A stretch of 64,000 bases of DNA from Allodiplogaster sudhausi. Taxonomy: Eukaryota > Nematoda > Chromadorea > Rhabditida > Diplogasteridae. The position numbers were made by a program, and so were the translations under genes. The notes under the pieces are model-generated. The model searched no databases. It was not told the DNA's origin and worked only from the letters and a program-made list of their open reading frames with translations. Positions 9,971 through 21,587 of this stretch are shown piece after piece. The stretch spans positions 3,259,001 to 3,323,000 of the forward strand of contig CALZFC010000015.1 in the NCBI GenBank assembly GCA_945643635.1, written 5' to 3'. Position 1 is the stretch's first letter. The number at the start of each line of letters is the position of its first letter.

Positions 9971-11348
9971 ATGGCTGCTGAATTGGTGCAGCTGAAAAAT
10001 GGAGATAAGGTGTCTTCTTGGAATTCCTTCTCGATCAGTGCAAATGCCCTTTCATGCAGATCAGCGACTTCGTTGTTGTGAGAAAACTTGGAGAAGGCGG
10101 CTTCGGAGCCGTGTACGAGTGCAAGGATGACAAGGACGAGTCTTACGCACTCAAGGCAGGGAGGGAAGAGAAGGGAAGGACGAAAGAGTTGCTTGCAGGT
10201 GGAGAGCATGAACGAAGAGCTGCAGATGCTCAAGCTGGAAGTGGCCGTCCTTCTCGAGCTGAACAGCGGCAAGGAGAAGGCACGTCTCAAATCAGCATCT
10301 GATTATAGTATTTGTACTTTCCTTTATCGCCGCTTATGTTGTCCAAAGTCTGCATTACAGCAGAGAAATACGGAGTGTCATCATCTTTTTACTCATAGCG
10401 TTTCCTGCATTTTGAGCCCTGACTTTGCCCTTAAAATTATCTTTTTGGAACAGCCGCTTGCTCCAAGGCGTGAGGGAGGAAATGTGATGGGTTGTTCTCG
10501 CGAGAAAAGATGAAGACTGATTATGCTCTGCCAGGAGTTTTCACACTTGATGAATGTCTCTGTAAGAAGAGAGAGAGTGTGAGAGAGAGAGAGAGAAAGA
10601 ATGAGAGAGAGAGAGTAGAAGAGAGAGAGAGACAGAGAGAGAGAGAGAGAAAGAGAGAGAAAGAGAGCGAGGGATAAAACGAAGGAGAAGGAGGAAGAGA
10701 AATGAGTGACAAGACAACGTCGAAATGAAGAAGAAGAGCAAGTGGAGTTCGGAAAGACTGCTAAGAAGCTAACTTTGCCACTTTTTCGCATTATGCAAAA
10801 TAAGGAAAACTATATTATACTTATGCCATCATTTCTGATTCGTTTTATGCCTTTAAGAAGAATTTGGTGCTATCCCTGTTGGGGGGGGGCATGATTTTTT
10901 CCAAGTTTCTAAGGAATGTTTATTTGCACAGAAATGTTAGCATAAGTAGCTTAATTGATGTTTTCGATGTCATATTCGCGTTCAGCTAGAAAAATAAGCA
11001 CTAATATACAGCTTTCAACAGTAAGTAGATGGGGCAAAACATTCCTTAGATGCTTGGAAAAAATCATACCCTCCCCAACAGGGATAGCACCAAGAATTTA
11101 ATTAATTTTCTAATACACCAGCCGAAGCATTTCTGCCAAATCCACGGAAGGGGCCAGATGCACAACTTCAATTATGTGATCATGACTCTCGTCGGCAAGT
11201 CCCTGCAGGTAAAACCCTATTTATCTCTCCCTCTCTCTCTCTCTTTTCACTCTCTGCTTTCGTCATGTGGCTTTCTTGAGGACCTTCGGATGGCCGCACC
11301 GGAGCGTCACTTCTCCATGGGCTGTGCACTCTCTGTCGGCATTCAGGT

Positions 11349-11405
<57 letters not shown>

Positions 11406-11707
11406 ATCTATCCCACTCTCTCCCAACTCAACCTCGTTTTCTCTCCATCTGTCTCCATTTTAATCTCTATGTACCTCTCCCTCTTTATTTCCCGCTTTCC
11501 CCTTTCGCTCTTTTCTCGCTCTCTTCACCCTTTCTTTCTCTCTCTCATCTCTCCTTGCAGTGTCTGAGTGCAATTCGTGAGTTGCACCTGATCGGTTACC
11601 TCCACCGTGACATCAAGCCTGCCAACTACACCGTCGGCAGACGCGTGCTGCATGAGGAGCGAAAGGTTTAGTAGTAAATCTCTTCTATTCTTTCTCTGAC
11701 CGGCTCA

Positions 11708-11764
<57 letters not shown>

Positions 11765-12593
11765 TCTCTTTCTCTCTCTCTCTTTCTCTCTCTCTCTCTT
11801 TCTCTGTCACTATCACTCACTCTCCCTCTCTCTGTCACTGTCACTCTTACTCACAATCTCGCTCCGACTCCTTCATGTGTACATGCTGGACTTCGGAATG
11901 GCGCGCAAGTTCGTGAAGAGCGACGGAACTCTCCGCAACCCGCGCACTCTGGCCGGATTCCGTGGTCTGCATTAGAATTCTTCTTTCTCTTTCTATTGTT
12001 TGATCGCTTCTGTGACTATCTTGCTGCACTGGAACTGCTGAGATGGAAACAGCTCTGGCGTAGTTGGTGACAGGCCAATCCAATTGTAAGCAGACAAAGC
12101 CGTCGTTGCTTGAAGGAACCCTGAAGTACGCTCCGCTCGCCTGCCACATCCAGCGTGAGCAGTGCCGCAAGGACGACTTGGAGTCGTGGCTCTACATGGT
12201 CATTGAACTCATCCGAGGCCATCTTCCATGGCGGAGTCAAGCTGTCAGTCTATGCATGCACACTCTCAAGTAGGGAATATTCAGTTAATATATGCATTAC
12301 ATATATACTCACAAAAGTAATGATTTCAGGACCCAGGAGAGGTTGGAAAGACGAAGAAGGCATGTCGGGAGGCACGCTTCAGGGAGCTCTTCGGAGGCTG
12401 CCCGAGGCAGTTTCTCAAGGTCTTCCCGATCCTTGACAAGGTCGGCTCCAGCTTCTCACTTTAGGGAAAGACAGAGAGAATTATTCAAGTTCTAAATTTT
12501 AAGGGAAAATTCTTCGATGAGCCGAACTATTCTGAGATCATCGATCTGATGAAGGACGCAATGAAGACCTGCCGAGTCGAGGTTGGAGTCTAG
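9971..12593 (+). CDS. tau-tubulin-kinase-like (TTBK/CK1 group) protein kinase
   Basis: Ser/Thr kinase of the worm-expanded TTBK branch of the casein kinase 1 group. Ten exons (9971-10009, 10060-10155, 10199-10279, 11128-11208, 11281-11346, 11561-11665, 11877-11964, 12116-12243, 12330-12440, 12504-12593) sum to 885 nt, 294 residues, phase closed throughout. Visible motifs: glycine loop GEGGFG (23-28), ATP lysine in YALKVES (K45), alpha-C glutamate in KLEVAVL, HGRGQMHNFNYVIMTLVGKS, catalytic loop HRDIKPANY (136-144), DFG (161-163), and RNPRTLAGFRGTLKYAPLAC followed by RKDDLESWLYMVIELIRGHL. The protein is little more than the catalytic domain. Many worm members of this branch are expressed in the male germline; nothing here shows that. 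Introns 2 and 3 need GC donors. Intron 6 (11666-11876) has no AG before the exon; its acceptor reads CTTCAT|GTGTAC, one base from CTTCAG. Confidence 0.87.
10864..11093. mobile_element. 230-bp MITE inside kinase intron 3
   Basis: Terminal inverted repeats TTGGTGCTATCCCTGTTGGG (10864 onward) and its reverse complement ending at 11093; arms about 57 bp with few mismatches (both include ATGATTTTTTCCAAG). GAAT lies directly outside each end (10860-10863, 11094-11097), a 4-bp target duplication. The inner sequence GATGGGGCAAAACATTC also occurs once at about 15486, in intron 1 of the Cys-loop channel gene. Confidence 0.85.
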
Positions 12594-14014
12594 CCACCCC
12601 TCCCCCCCGCTCCCCTAATCCCCCTCCCCCTCTTACCTCCCCATCACTCTTCTCTTCTACTTGACAGGAGTTTCCGTATGATTGGGAGGCGTGAGAGCAT
12701 CTCTCCGTCTTCTTCTCCTCCTTGTCCTTCTCTCTTCCAACTAACTCTCACATCCCAATTCTATAAAAATGCCGGCCAATTGTGTCCTTTTTCTGCAAGT
12801 GACCCAAAGGGGCGGAGCATGTTCGTCGTAACAATTGCATGTAGAAGTAGCGGAGGAGAAACAAAGAGGGAAGTAGAGAGTGACAGAAATTGAGGGGAAA
12901 GTGAGAGAGAGAGAGAGAGAGGGAGAGAGGGAAGATGTCCGTGGAAGATACCAGCAGAGAGAATAAAAAAGAGGGAACGTCAGAGAGCCGGCAGTGAAGG
13001 AGAGGAATACAGGATCAGGGGGTGTGACATCCCATTTAACCGCATAAATCCATATTCTTGCGGTGCTACATTTACCATTTGGTTGTTTTTTTTATTTGTA
13101 GATACATAGAGTTGGCATTTCCGTGGTGGCAAAGAACAGCATGTTTTCGCGACTTTTTTTTTCATTTTTCCGGAAGTTGAAAGTGCAAAAGGGGCGGGGC
13201 CAAGGAGGGAGCCGTGTACCTTGGCCGTCCTCCTTTCCACCTTTTTGCGCATTTTATTCGTCCTCTCTGTGATCGTTTCTTTCCCAACCTTGACCGTAAT
13301 CTCCCAAAGTTCCTCATCGAAGTCTGAACTGCCACAACAATTTCGCTTCTAAATTTATCGTTGCTTTTCTCGCATATATGCAACAAATTTTCCTTGAAGG
13401 ATCAGTTGATAAAAGAAGAAGAAGGGCGTGAGTATGCAAAATAACTTGATTGTGGTGGCTCGTTCCATCCCGTCACAAATAGGAAGGGGATGTCACACCT
13501 GAATAAGAGTACTATGTGACCCGGAATAAGGTTGTAAGAGAGATGCAGAGAGAAGAGAACGAGAGAAAGAGAGACACGTGTTGCGGAAGTTCTTCCTCAT
13601 CGTTGTGGTCCTTTCTTGGTACTTGCCATTCTGAGATAATAGCACCCCTTTCGTGCTTTCGTCTCTTTGCTTCCTCATTCTTTGGCAACAGCAAAAGTCT
13701 TGAAGAAGTTGAATACCTCGAAGCTTCTGTTGACATCAGCTTCTCCTTGCGCTTCATCAAGAGGCTCGTTGAAGATTCCTTGGTACTTTTGAACTCGCTG
13801 CAAACTGCAAAGATGCTACTAATCCTAATAACGAAGAAACATTCGCCTTTCCTTCTCAAATTTCCTCCTTAGCGTCGGTGCCTTCAAAGTTTACGTTGAG
13901 AAGATCGCAGTGAACGGCTCGAGCTGATTTTTGGCCCTTCATTCACTGCAGCAACGGCTTCTACACTACTTCTCACCCTCCCCTTTCTCTTCTCTTCCTC
14001 TCTCCCTCATTTTC

Positions 14015-14051
<37 letters not shown>

Positions 14052-14994
14052 ATCTCTCTCTTTCTATCTCTCCCTCACCTCTCTCATTCTCTCGCATGCC
14101 TTGGTTGCTTTTCGCCTTCTCTTTCTATGTTGATATGCCTTTGTCGCACGAGTCTTCCGTTCCACTTGGATTCTTTAGTAGATCCAGACTTCTTCTCTGC
14201 TCGCTGGCTCTCGGGACCTCTCTAGGTCAGAGGCCCGTTTGTTTTGGCCAGCGTGGCCCAATCTGAATCGGATATTATTTCATTTCAAACAATAATTAGT
14301 TTCTTCCAGCTTTCTCCTTGTTGATGAAAAAAATGTTACTAGTTCACCACCAAATGTCTTATTTATATGATTTAAAATATTTAATTTTTATTTTTCCTAA
14401 TTATTGCGAAAGTAATTCCTAATAGAGACACTGTACTTGTAATTTCGCCACAATTTTTCCCCGTTTTTTTTCGATAACTGTTTGCGCTGTCCTTCATACA
14501 TACATACATCCTCGCTCTCCTTACTGCTTGACTACTTTATTCATCTGACGATGTTTCCTACATCCTCCCTCGTGCCTGTCTGCGGCTTCTCTCTGCCTCA
14601 TCTCATCCTCTGTCATATCTCCCTTATCTACTCGCTCTCTCTTCCCTCCTTCTTCCCCTTACCTCACTTTCTCTGTTCTTCCTTATTTGCATCTGATTGT
14701 GAAGAAACGATTTGCCGTCTTGCATGAGGCGAGTAAAGAGAGAGAGAGAGATGGAGAGAAAAAGTAAGAAGGGAAACAGCGAGCGTCCGTGAGAATGAAG
14801 AGAAAGAGAGAGAGAGAGAGAGGGTGAGAGAGAAAGAGCATGAGGAAACAGACAAACCTCGCGCACTTTGAAGATGCGTCCGTTCCACGATCTCCTCTTC
14901 CTTGGCCACGCTTCCACTTTTTGGCCACTTGTTCTCTGCTGTTATGAGATCCTCCTCGCCATCTCTTCCCTCATAAGAGAGCCAAAGAGCCTTG
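12594..14994. other. gene-free spacer
   Basis: Pyrimidine-rich kinase 3' flank (12600-12660), GA run (12903-12930), CT runs (14018-14085) and GA runs (14738-14835). Overlapping open frames on both strands at 13512-13872 (115 and 118 codons) look like chance reading of skewed sequence; neither resembles a known family. AATAAA at about 12961 could serve as a kinase poly(A) signal. Confidence 0.4.
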
Positions 14995-14997
14995 CAG
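14995..14997 (+). promoter_or_regulatory. splice acceptor 1 nt before the Cys-loop channel start codon
   Basis: AGCCTTGCAG then A then ATG. Candidate spliced-leader acceptor. Confidence 0.45.
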
Positions 14998-14998
14998 A

Positions 14999-17900
14999 AT
15001 GCCTGGAGGATTGTTCCCGATGCTGCTGTTCATGATATCAGAATCGGCAGCGCGGAGACCTCCAGATGGCCACCCTCTCCGCCAGCACGTCCATCATTCC
15101 ACTCTTTCGCCTCCACCTAAACGTACGTTCTTATGCCTCCTCTCACATATTTTCTGTTTGTGAAATGGTTCTCTCTACAATGGCTGATTCATTAACTGCT
15201 TTGCGTGTACGAAAAGAGGAAAAGATTTGTGTGCGTGAACAGCGGAAGAGATGTGTTTTGGAGGGTGGAATCCCCTTCAAGTGGAAAGACGGCTTTTGAT
15301 TGGTGTGGTTCCCAGAGGGGGGAGGGAGGTGCCAGCAGGGGGAACCAAGAAGGGGATCCAAGAAGGGGATTCCATTCGAGGAGGCTGCAGACAGGCAACA
15401 AATGTACTCCTTGCAATATTCCTCAGTACGATCTAGGAAGAAGCAACCATAAGAAGGTAATGAGTATGTCAAGGGGGAGATCCTGATGGGGCAAAACATT
15501 CTTCTAGCCAACTACTCTACCACTCTCTCACGTTCTTCGTTTCCCTTTTTATTTCTTTTTTTTTTACTATCTTCGTGTACTCTTCTCACGTCTAAGCTCT
15601 GGATTTTCTCAGACTGAAGACGGAAAAGGGCTTCCTTGAAGTTATCGAAAACACTTTTCGTCATTTTCGATAACTTTAAGGAAGTCCGTCTTTAGTCGTT
15701 CATTATATCTTGGTAGACAAGTTGGACTCCAAACAACTTCGCCAGGTGAAAATATGATCTCGAGAGGAAAAGTGGTGGTCTTTTGAGGATTGAGATAACT
15801 GTCTTTCTTTGAATAAGGACGAGTGTTTTTTAACGGATGGTTTGAACTGTAACTATCTTCTTCAATATTCAAATAAACGTCATGACCAACACGATGTATA
15901 CAGTTTCCACTTCGTTGAACTCCATACTATTAGTGACCAAATGAAATGGCTCTGGAGAGAGTGCGGTAAATGGTGAGAGTGTAAAGGCAGAGAGTAGGTG
16001 AAGAAAGATGGATAGAAAAAGGGTGGAAGGTGCAGAGGGAACAGAAGAGGGGGTGAGGCACTGAGAAATACATGAGGCTGAAAGGAAGTAGAATGGGAGA
16101 AGCAGCATTTAGTTGATCACTTTTCATGACTCATCATAATGTATACTCACGTTCAACCGCATATTTCTTCTACTTCCTGGATGTATTATACTTAGTTCAA
16201 ATATTTTGTAATCGAATTAAACTAGATTTCATGAAACCATATATGGCATGTTATAAAAACGGAATAGGAGAGTTGTGTTCCTTTCAGAGCCGGAGAGCAT
16301 TCTTCTGGATGAGTTGATGAGAGGATACGACAAGAGAATCCGTCCAGGGATGGCACGAGGAATTCCAGTCACTATTCACATGACCATCGTTCTCGCTATC
16401 CTCACTGAACTTGTACGTTTTATCTGTTCCTTTTTAATTCGAAATATGATAATGATCTTGGCAATGAAATACGCTTTATGTTCCTTGTTTGAGCGCGAGA
16501 ACCAACAAGTCGCATCGATTGTGATCTCACACGTGCAGGTGAGTGAATCCTTTGAAGATTTCTGAATAGTTAATATGTTCCTTTTGAAGAGATGGAGAGA
16601 CGAGGGACTCACTTGGGATCCTCTCCACCACAACGGAACCACTCAACTTATCATGCCTTTCTCACTCATCTGGGCTCCAAAACTCGTCATCTACAACAGG
16701 TTTTTTTTAAACATTTATGAATCTATTTAATCATTTTGTTAATATTTAAATATGTTTCGTTATCGCCACTTTTAATTTTTTATAAACGTACATATGCAAA
16801 TTAATAACCTTCGTTTTCCTTTTTTCTCTTTCCGTCTTTCAATCAATGCATCTCTCTCGTGGTTGGCCACATTCTTTCCATCTTTTCCTTAGTTATCGTC
16901 GAATTTTGCTATCTCGTCATGCCTCTGAAGATTTCGTATTCTTCTTTATTCAATAAAGCGAGGGCAAAGAAAATGTAACTTCTGCTGCAACTAGAAGTTT
17001 CAACTCTTCACTTCTCTCTTTTCTCTCACACTCTCAGTTCAGGAGTTGTTCAATTTCCCTTTTTTCATTGTCTTTTTCCGTTTTCTTGCTAAGGACACTC
17101 TTGGTGCACCCCGAGAGATCAGCCATTCTTCTCCGTCAGTCTACCGTGACAGAAGAGAGAGAGCGAAAGAGAGAGAGAAACAGAGAAAGAGAGAGAGAGA
17201 GAGGGGGCGGGAAACAGAAAGATAAAGAGAGGAAAGCCATCTGTAAAAGTCCAGCGAGTAAATATTCAATGAGTTACTCATCATCCTCCCACACCCCTTC
17301 TGCTTCTTTTTTTTTCTGTGAACCTTTGCAGTGATTATTAATTATTTTTTTCTATTTAAGAAGCGACATCTTTCAAAATAAGTTTTTGTATCTCCGGATT
17401 TGAGATGACATGTCATACCACTGACATGGTATGACAAGAAAAGGACAAGAAATTATATTGAAATTCAAAACCGTTATATGTACTAGAAATATAATACTCT
17501 TTTCATCTGATCCTAGTTCACTCTCTGACCATGAGCAATCTCCTTGCTCCGCTCTCTCATTACCCTTTTCTGTTTTTCAGTCTTTCTTTCTCATACTCCC
17601 TATCTTCACTCCTTGATCGCTAACTCTCTTCCATTTCTCTCTCTCTCTGTGTCTCTCTGATCTCTACTAATTCTCTCCTCTTTTCCTCTCTACTTTCTCT
17701 CTCTCTCTCTCTCTCTCGTATTCCATCCCCTTCATTCTTTTTAGCATGGACACGAAGCAGATGCTAACACAAGATCGCTATGACATCCGAGTGCAGCACA
17801 CGGGGGATGTGAAAGTGAACAATCCCGAGTACGTCACAATCATCTGCCGACTCAACATTGATCTCTTCCCCTTCGACACTCAGGTTACTGTTCCATTCTT

Positions 17901-18126
17901 CAAAGCACAGGCGATGGCGAAAGAAAGGTATATGATGTGTAAATTATCTCTAACTTCAAGAACAAAAAATTAACTGACTGAAATAAATTTTTTAAGTTTG
18001 CATTTGTTTAGTTTTGTGCAATCGCCTTTGCTTCTCCATTGCTGAACGAGCAGGAGATGACAGTGAACGTGTCTGCCCCACCCAGGGATTCCTACTTCGC
18101 TGTTAGCTCTCCTCCGCCAAACTCTT

Positions 18127-18171
<45 letters not shown>

Positions 18172-19499
18172 CTCTCTCTATGGCTTCTAATTTGTGCATG
18201 TTGAGGGAAATGCGGAGTGGGAAGTGATGAACGTAACCGTGCGACAGCTCAATTTCCTTGAAGATGGCGAGTATCGGGTGGAGGTGAGTGATTGAGAAGG
18301 ACACTGAGATACATCCTATTGATTGTTTCTGAAGGTGCACTACATCCTTCATCTGAACCGCCGTCCTATCTACTACGTCACTGTGATTGTTGTGCCTACC
18401 TTTCTGATCTCAGCTCTCTCAATCCTCGGCATCTTCTCTCCGGGCAGCAATGATGGCCCTAGAAATGAAAAGGTACTCGATTGTGTGTGTCTGCCTGATC
18501 CCTTGCCTGGCAGGTCTCTCTCGGCCTTGGCTCTCTGCTCGCGATGACTGTGCTGCTCGACATCGTTGCGGGAGCAATGCCGAAGAGCAATTCCATCCCT
18601 CTTCTCGGTCAAGAAACATTTCTTTATTCATTATTCGTTTATTTTGAACATGCCACGTCATCTCTTGGTGAATGAGTAGGATGAAAGAGCGATTTATTTC
18701 AAGTAGCGAAGTATTTCGGTTGCCAGGCTATTACATCATCGCCGAGATAATGATTTGTGCAATCGGAGTGGCGATTTCCATGGCTCTGCTGAGTGCCAGT
18801 CGGGCAAGGATTCAGGTTTCTCCTTTTTCTTCCTGAGTCTCTCATATGTCATCATCCCTCGATGGTCTTCTCTTACCAGACGGAATGCATGCCCTCCGAG
18901 TCCACCTACCGCATGCTGCAACTGTCGGTGTACAAGAAGCTGCCGAATCCTTTCCGCGGCCTGCCCGAGGCGTCTGTTCCCTCCGAGCGGAACGGCCACT
19001 CTTCTCTCCCTTTCCAGCAACATCTACACACTCACTCTGCACTCTGTGCCCATGAAGCTGCCCTGGTCAGGAGTGCCGGCAACGTCGTCAAGAAGGAGTC
19101 CATCTCCAATACTTTGTTAGCCAACGCATTTCTTCTGATTGGTAGATCATCGTAGATTTTTTCTTTTTAAGACGAATTCCTGAGATGGCTGGCATTCTCT
19201 CTCATCTTCTCGAAGTGGCGCAAGCTCAGAAATCGCATAGGGAGAGGCTCGAACGAATCAAATGGAATGGAAAAGTCCGCAACTCTTTTATTTTTTTAAA
19301 ATTGCCATAATTTTTTTTAAAAATAATTTCCATGCACGTAGCGTCGATTCAGGTGGAAAGAGAGTGGAATCGAATCTTCGCCCGCGTCGACCACATCCTG
19401 CTGCTGCTCTTCGAACTGATCAACGTCGCCACCCTCCTCGGTTTCCTCCGCTACGCCTTCCTTCCCGTTCCTCCTCTTCCCGACGACTTTTCTGTCTAG
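14999..19499 (+). CDS. Cys-loop ligand-gated ion channel subunit (worm LGC/nicotinic-like)
   Basis: Pentameric neurotransmitter-gated channel subunit of the plasma membrane. Thirteen exons (14999-15122, 16288-16412, 16500-16538, 16590-16699, 17745-17883, 18012-18101, 18206-18283, 18335-18472, 18514-18607, 18726-18814, 18880-19141, 19172-19278, 19353-19499) close in phase at 513 residues. A signal peptide (MPGGLFPMLLFMISESAA) is followed by ESILLDELMRGYDKRIRPGM. The Cys loop is intact: C-x13-C with RLNIDLFPFDTQF between the cysteines. M1 is YYVTVIVVPTFLISALSIL; M2 starts NEKVSLGLGSLLAMTVLLD, whose glutamate at -1' suggests a cation pore; M3 and a long M3-M4 loop follow; M4 is near HILLLLFELINVATLLGFL. 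No vicinal cysteine pair is present, so it is a non-alpha type. Ligand unknown. The 1165-nt intron 1 holds hairpin repeats. Intron 12 appears to use a GC donor (TCC|GCAACT). Confidence 0.88.
15612..15697. repeat. near-perfect 86-bp hairpin in channel intron 1
   Basis: GACTGAAGACGG...CTTCCTTGAAGTTATCGAAAA is followed after about 12 bp by its reverse complement ending TTTAGTC, with three substitutions and one small gap. It may be the remnant of a tiny inverted-repeat element. Confidence 0.75.
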
Positions 19500-21587
19500 A
19501 CTCACTTTCTTGCAACGACTTCGCAGGTAGCTTCTACTTCAATGAATTATGGCTGTATTCGTTATAAGAACATAGAAATGAGTATTCTGTTTGCAGAAGA
19601 ATGATTAATCTTCCACTTCGTTGTCATTGAATTAAACTACTCAGCTGCTAACTGCCTACGGGGCTTCACGACGGGGGCTTTTCTTCTACTGGCATCTTTA
19701 CATTGTTTACCACGTTCACCTGTCAAGTCCTTTGTTGCTTTCCTTCCCCCAAGAAATGCTATCAGCATAAGGTCAAGGGCTTATATAAGCTAATGAGATG
19801 TTATTTTTACATTTCCGTCTTCCGAGACACGGACTAAGACAAAGAAAATTAAAAGAAAAGTGCGAGATGTTTCGACGCCGATTTGACATTCTGTTAGAAT
19901 GCGAGTTTAGTGCTCGTGAGACTGTTATCATTCCGGGTTCCTTGTTATCAACGCAATCTCAAAACGAATGCAATGTAAATTTTAACGGCTCGTTCTATAA
20001 AATAGACAACTACTGAATTCCATACAATATTTATGCATTTCTGACAGTTCATAAAGATGACACCTTTGAATATATGCGTCAATTTAATGGCAGAACTCTG
20101 AGAAACAATGAACGCTGATATTACCCGCTTCTTCTTGTAAATCCAGATATTATAGAGAATGAGCCATGCATCAATTAAAGAGAGGTCATAGAAAAGCGTC
20201 TTCAGGAGACTCTTTCAGATCACGGAAAGGAGACGAAGCAGAGACGCGCAACTGAACAGAATCACTCATTGAAATACATTCATTGGCTCCATACACTCGT
20301 CCATAAACTGTTTCGTTTCAGACAACTTGTTGCGGAGTCAAAATATATTTAAAAAATATATAATAGTAAATAACTGCATACGATGTCTTTGTGCGTTGGT
20401 TCTGCAGAGAACTGCGAGCACTTCGAGGGGGAGGGCGGCTCGCTTAATCCAACTCTTACTCTATTTATCACATTTATTATTTACATAGTCATCACTAGAG
20501 ATCAAAATAAACAAATATAATTTATGGAAGGAAAAACTGACCTTCTCTTTTTGAATCCTCCGTTGAATACGTTGATTTTAATACCAGCCAGGCTGAAAAA
20601 GAGGAGAAAAGATCCTAGATTTGCAAAAAAAAAACTTTTTGCGAGAATTCGAATCAAATAAAAAAACAAAATAGACATTTTCCGAGATTTATTTTATAAA
20701 ACATTTAGCACTAAGCGGATGCGAGTCAATGGAACAAGTGCTCTGGCGATAGAGAAATAAAAGAGGAGAAAGGAGAGAGGTCATAGAAAACAAAGTTGAG
20801 AAGTAGGAGCGGAATTAATACGGAGAAGCAAATCAAAGATGGCAAGAGAGTACAAGAGGGTGAAACTATACAGTAATTGTATGCTGATATGTACTTACAT
20901 AAGATATTCACATGTACATATATAGCCGAAGCCCGCCGAGTGAAAGAGGAGAGGAACTGACAAGCTGGAGCAGCCAGAAGAGGAGTCGTTGGAAGAGGAG
21001 TGAGGAAGAGGCGGGCCGCCTCCCCCCGTGCTAACCAAGGAGCAGTGACGGCCTCCTTCACTGAACCAAGGCAGCAACAACATTCAACACAACTCAGGAC
21101 TCCAATCCACTCCTCGTTCACTCTCTTCTTCATTTCTAATTGTAAGGAGAAACCCAAATCATGCACTGATAATTACTGGATTTCGTGCAAAGTTAAACAT
21201 ACTTTCCTGGATCCGAATGAAATCAAGTATTTAAATAAAGTTATAATGCTTCGACAATAGTGGAAATGTTCAAAATTGTGCAAGATAATTGAAGAAAGGT
21301 GTAGATGCGGATAATCACGAACACAAAGTGGATTACAAGGAAGAAGAAGAAAGCGAGTGCATTTCATTTCAATAGATTATTTGCTCTTTTGTGCAAGGAA
21401 GAAGATGAAAGAATTACATGGCTATTGCAGAAGTGGAAAAGCAAAGGCACACGTGAAAAGCAATAAGAAATCAAGCCAGTGCAGAAGCAAGCATTTTTCT
21501 TGTTTGTCTGCCTCTCACTCTCTTTGGTGATCCCTCTCGATCTCATTCCTCTCTCTCTCCCTCTTTCTCTCTTTCTCTCTGCCATTC
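19500..21587. other. gene-free spacer
   Basis: AT-rich, few microsatellites apart from a CT stretch at 21540-21585. Open frames at 19798-20016 and 20726-21166 match nothing I recognise and lack good splice context. Confidence 0.4.

Noticed and set aside
13512..13872. Overlapping 115- and 118-codon ORFs on opposite strands
   Set aside because: No recognisable motif, skewed composition, no splice context; likely chance openness.
15255..15425. G-rich segment with inverted GGAATCCCCTTC/GAAGGGGATTCC pieces and an open frame in channel intron 1
   Set aside because: Lies inside an intron required by the channel model (phase closes without it); only short inverted pieces, so not called as a separate element.
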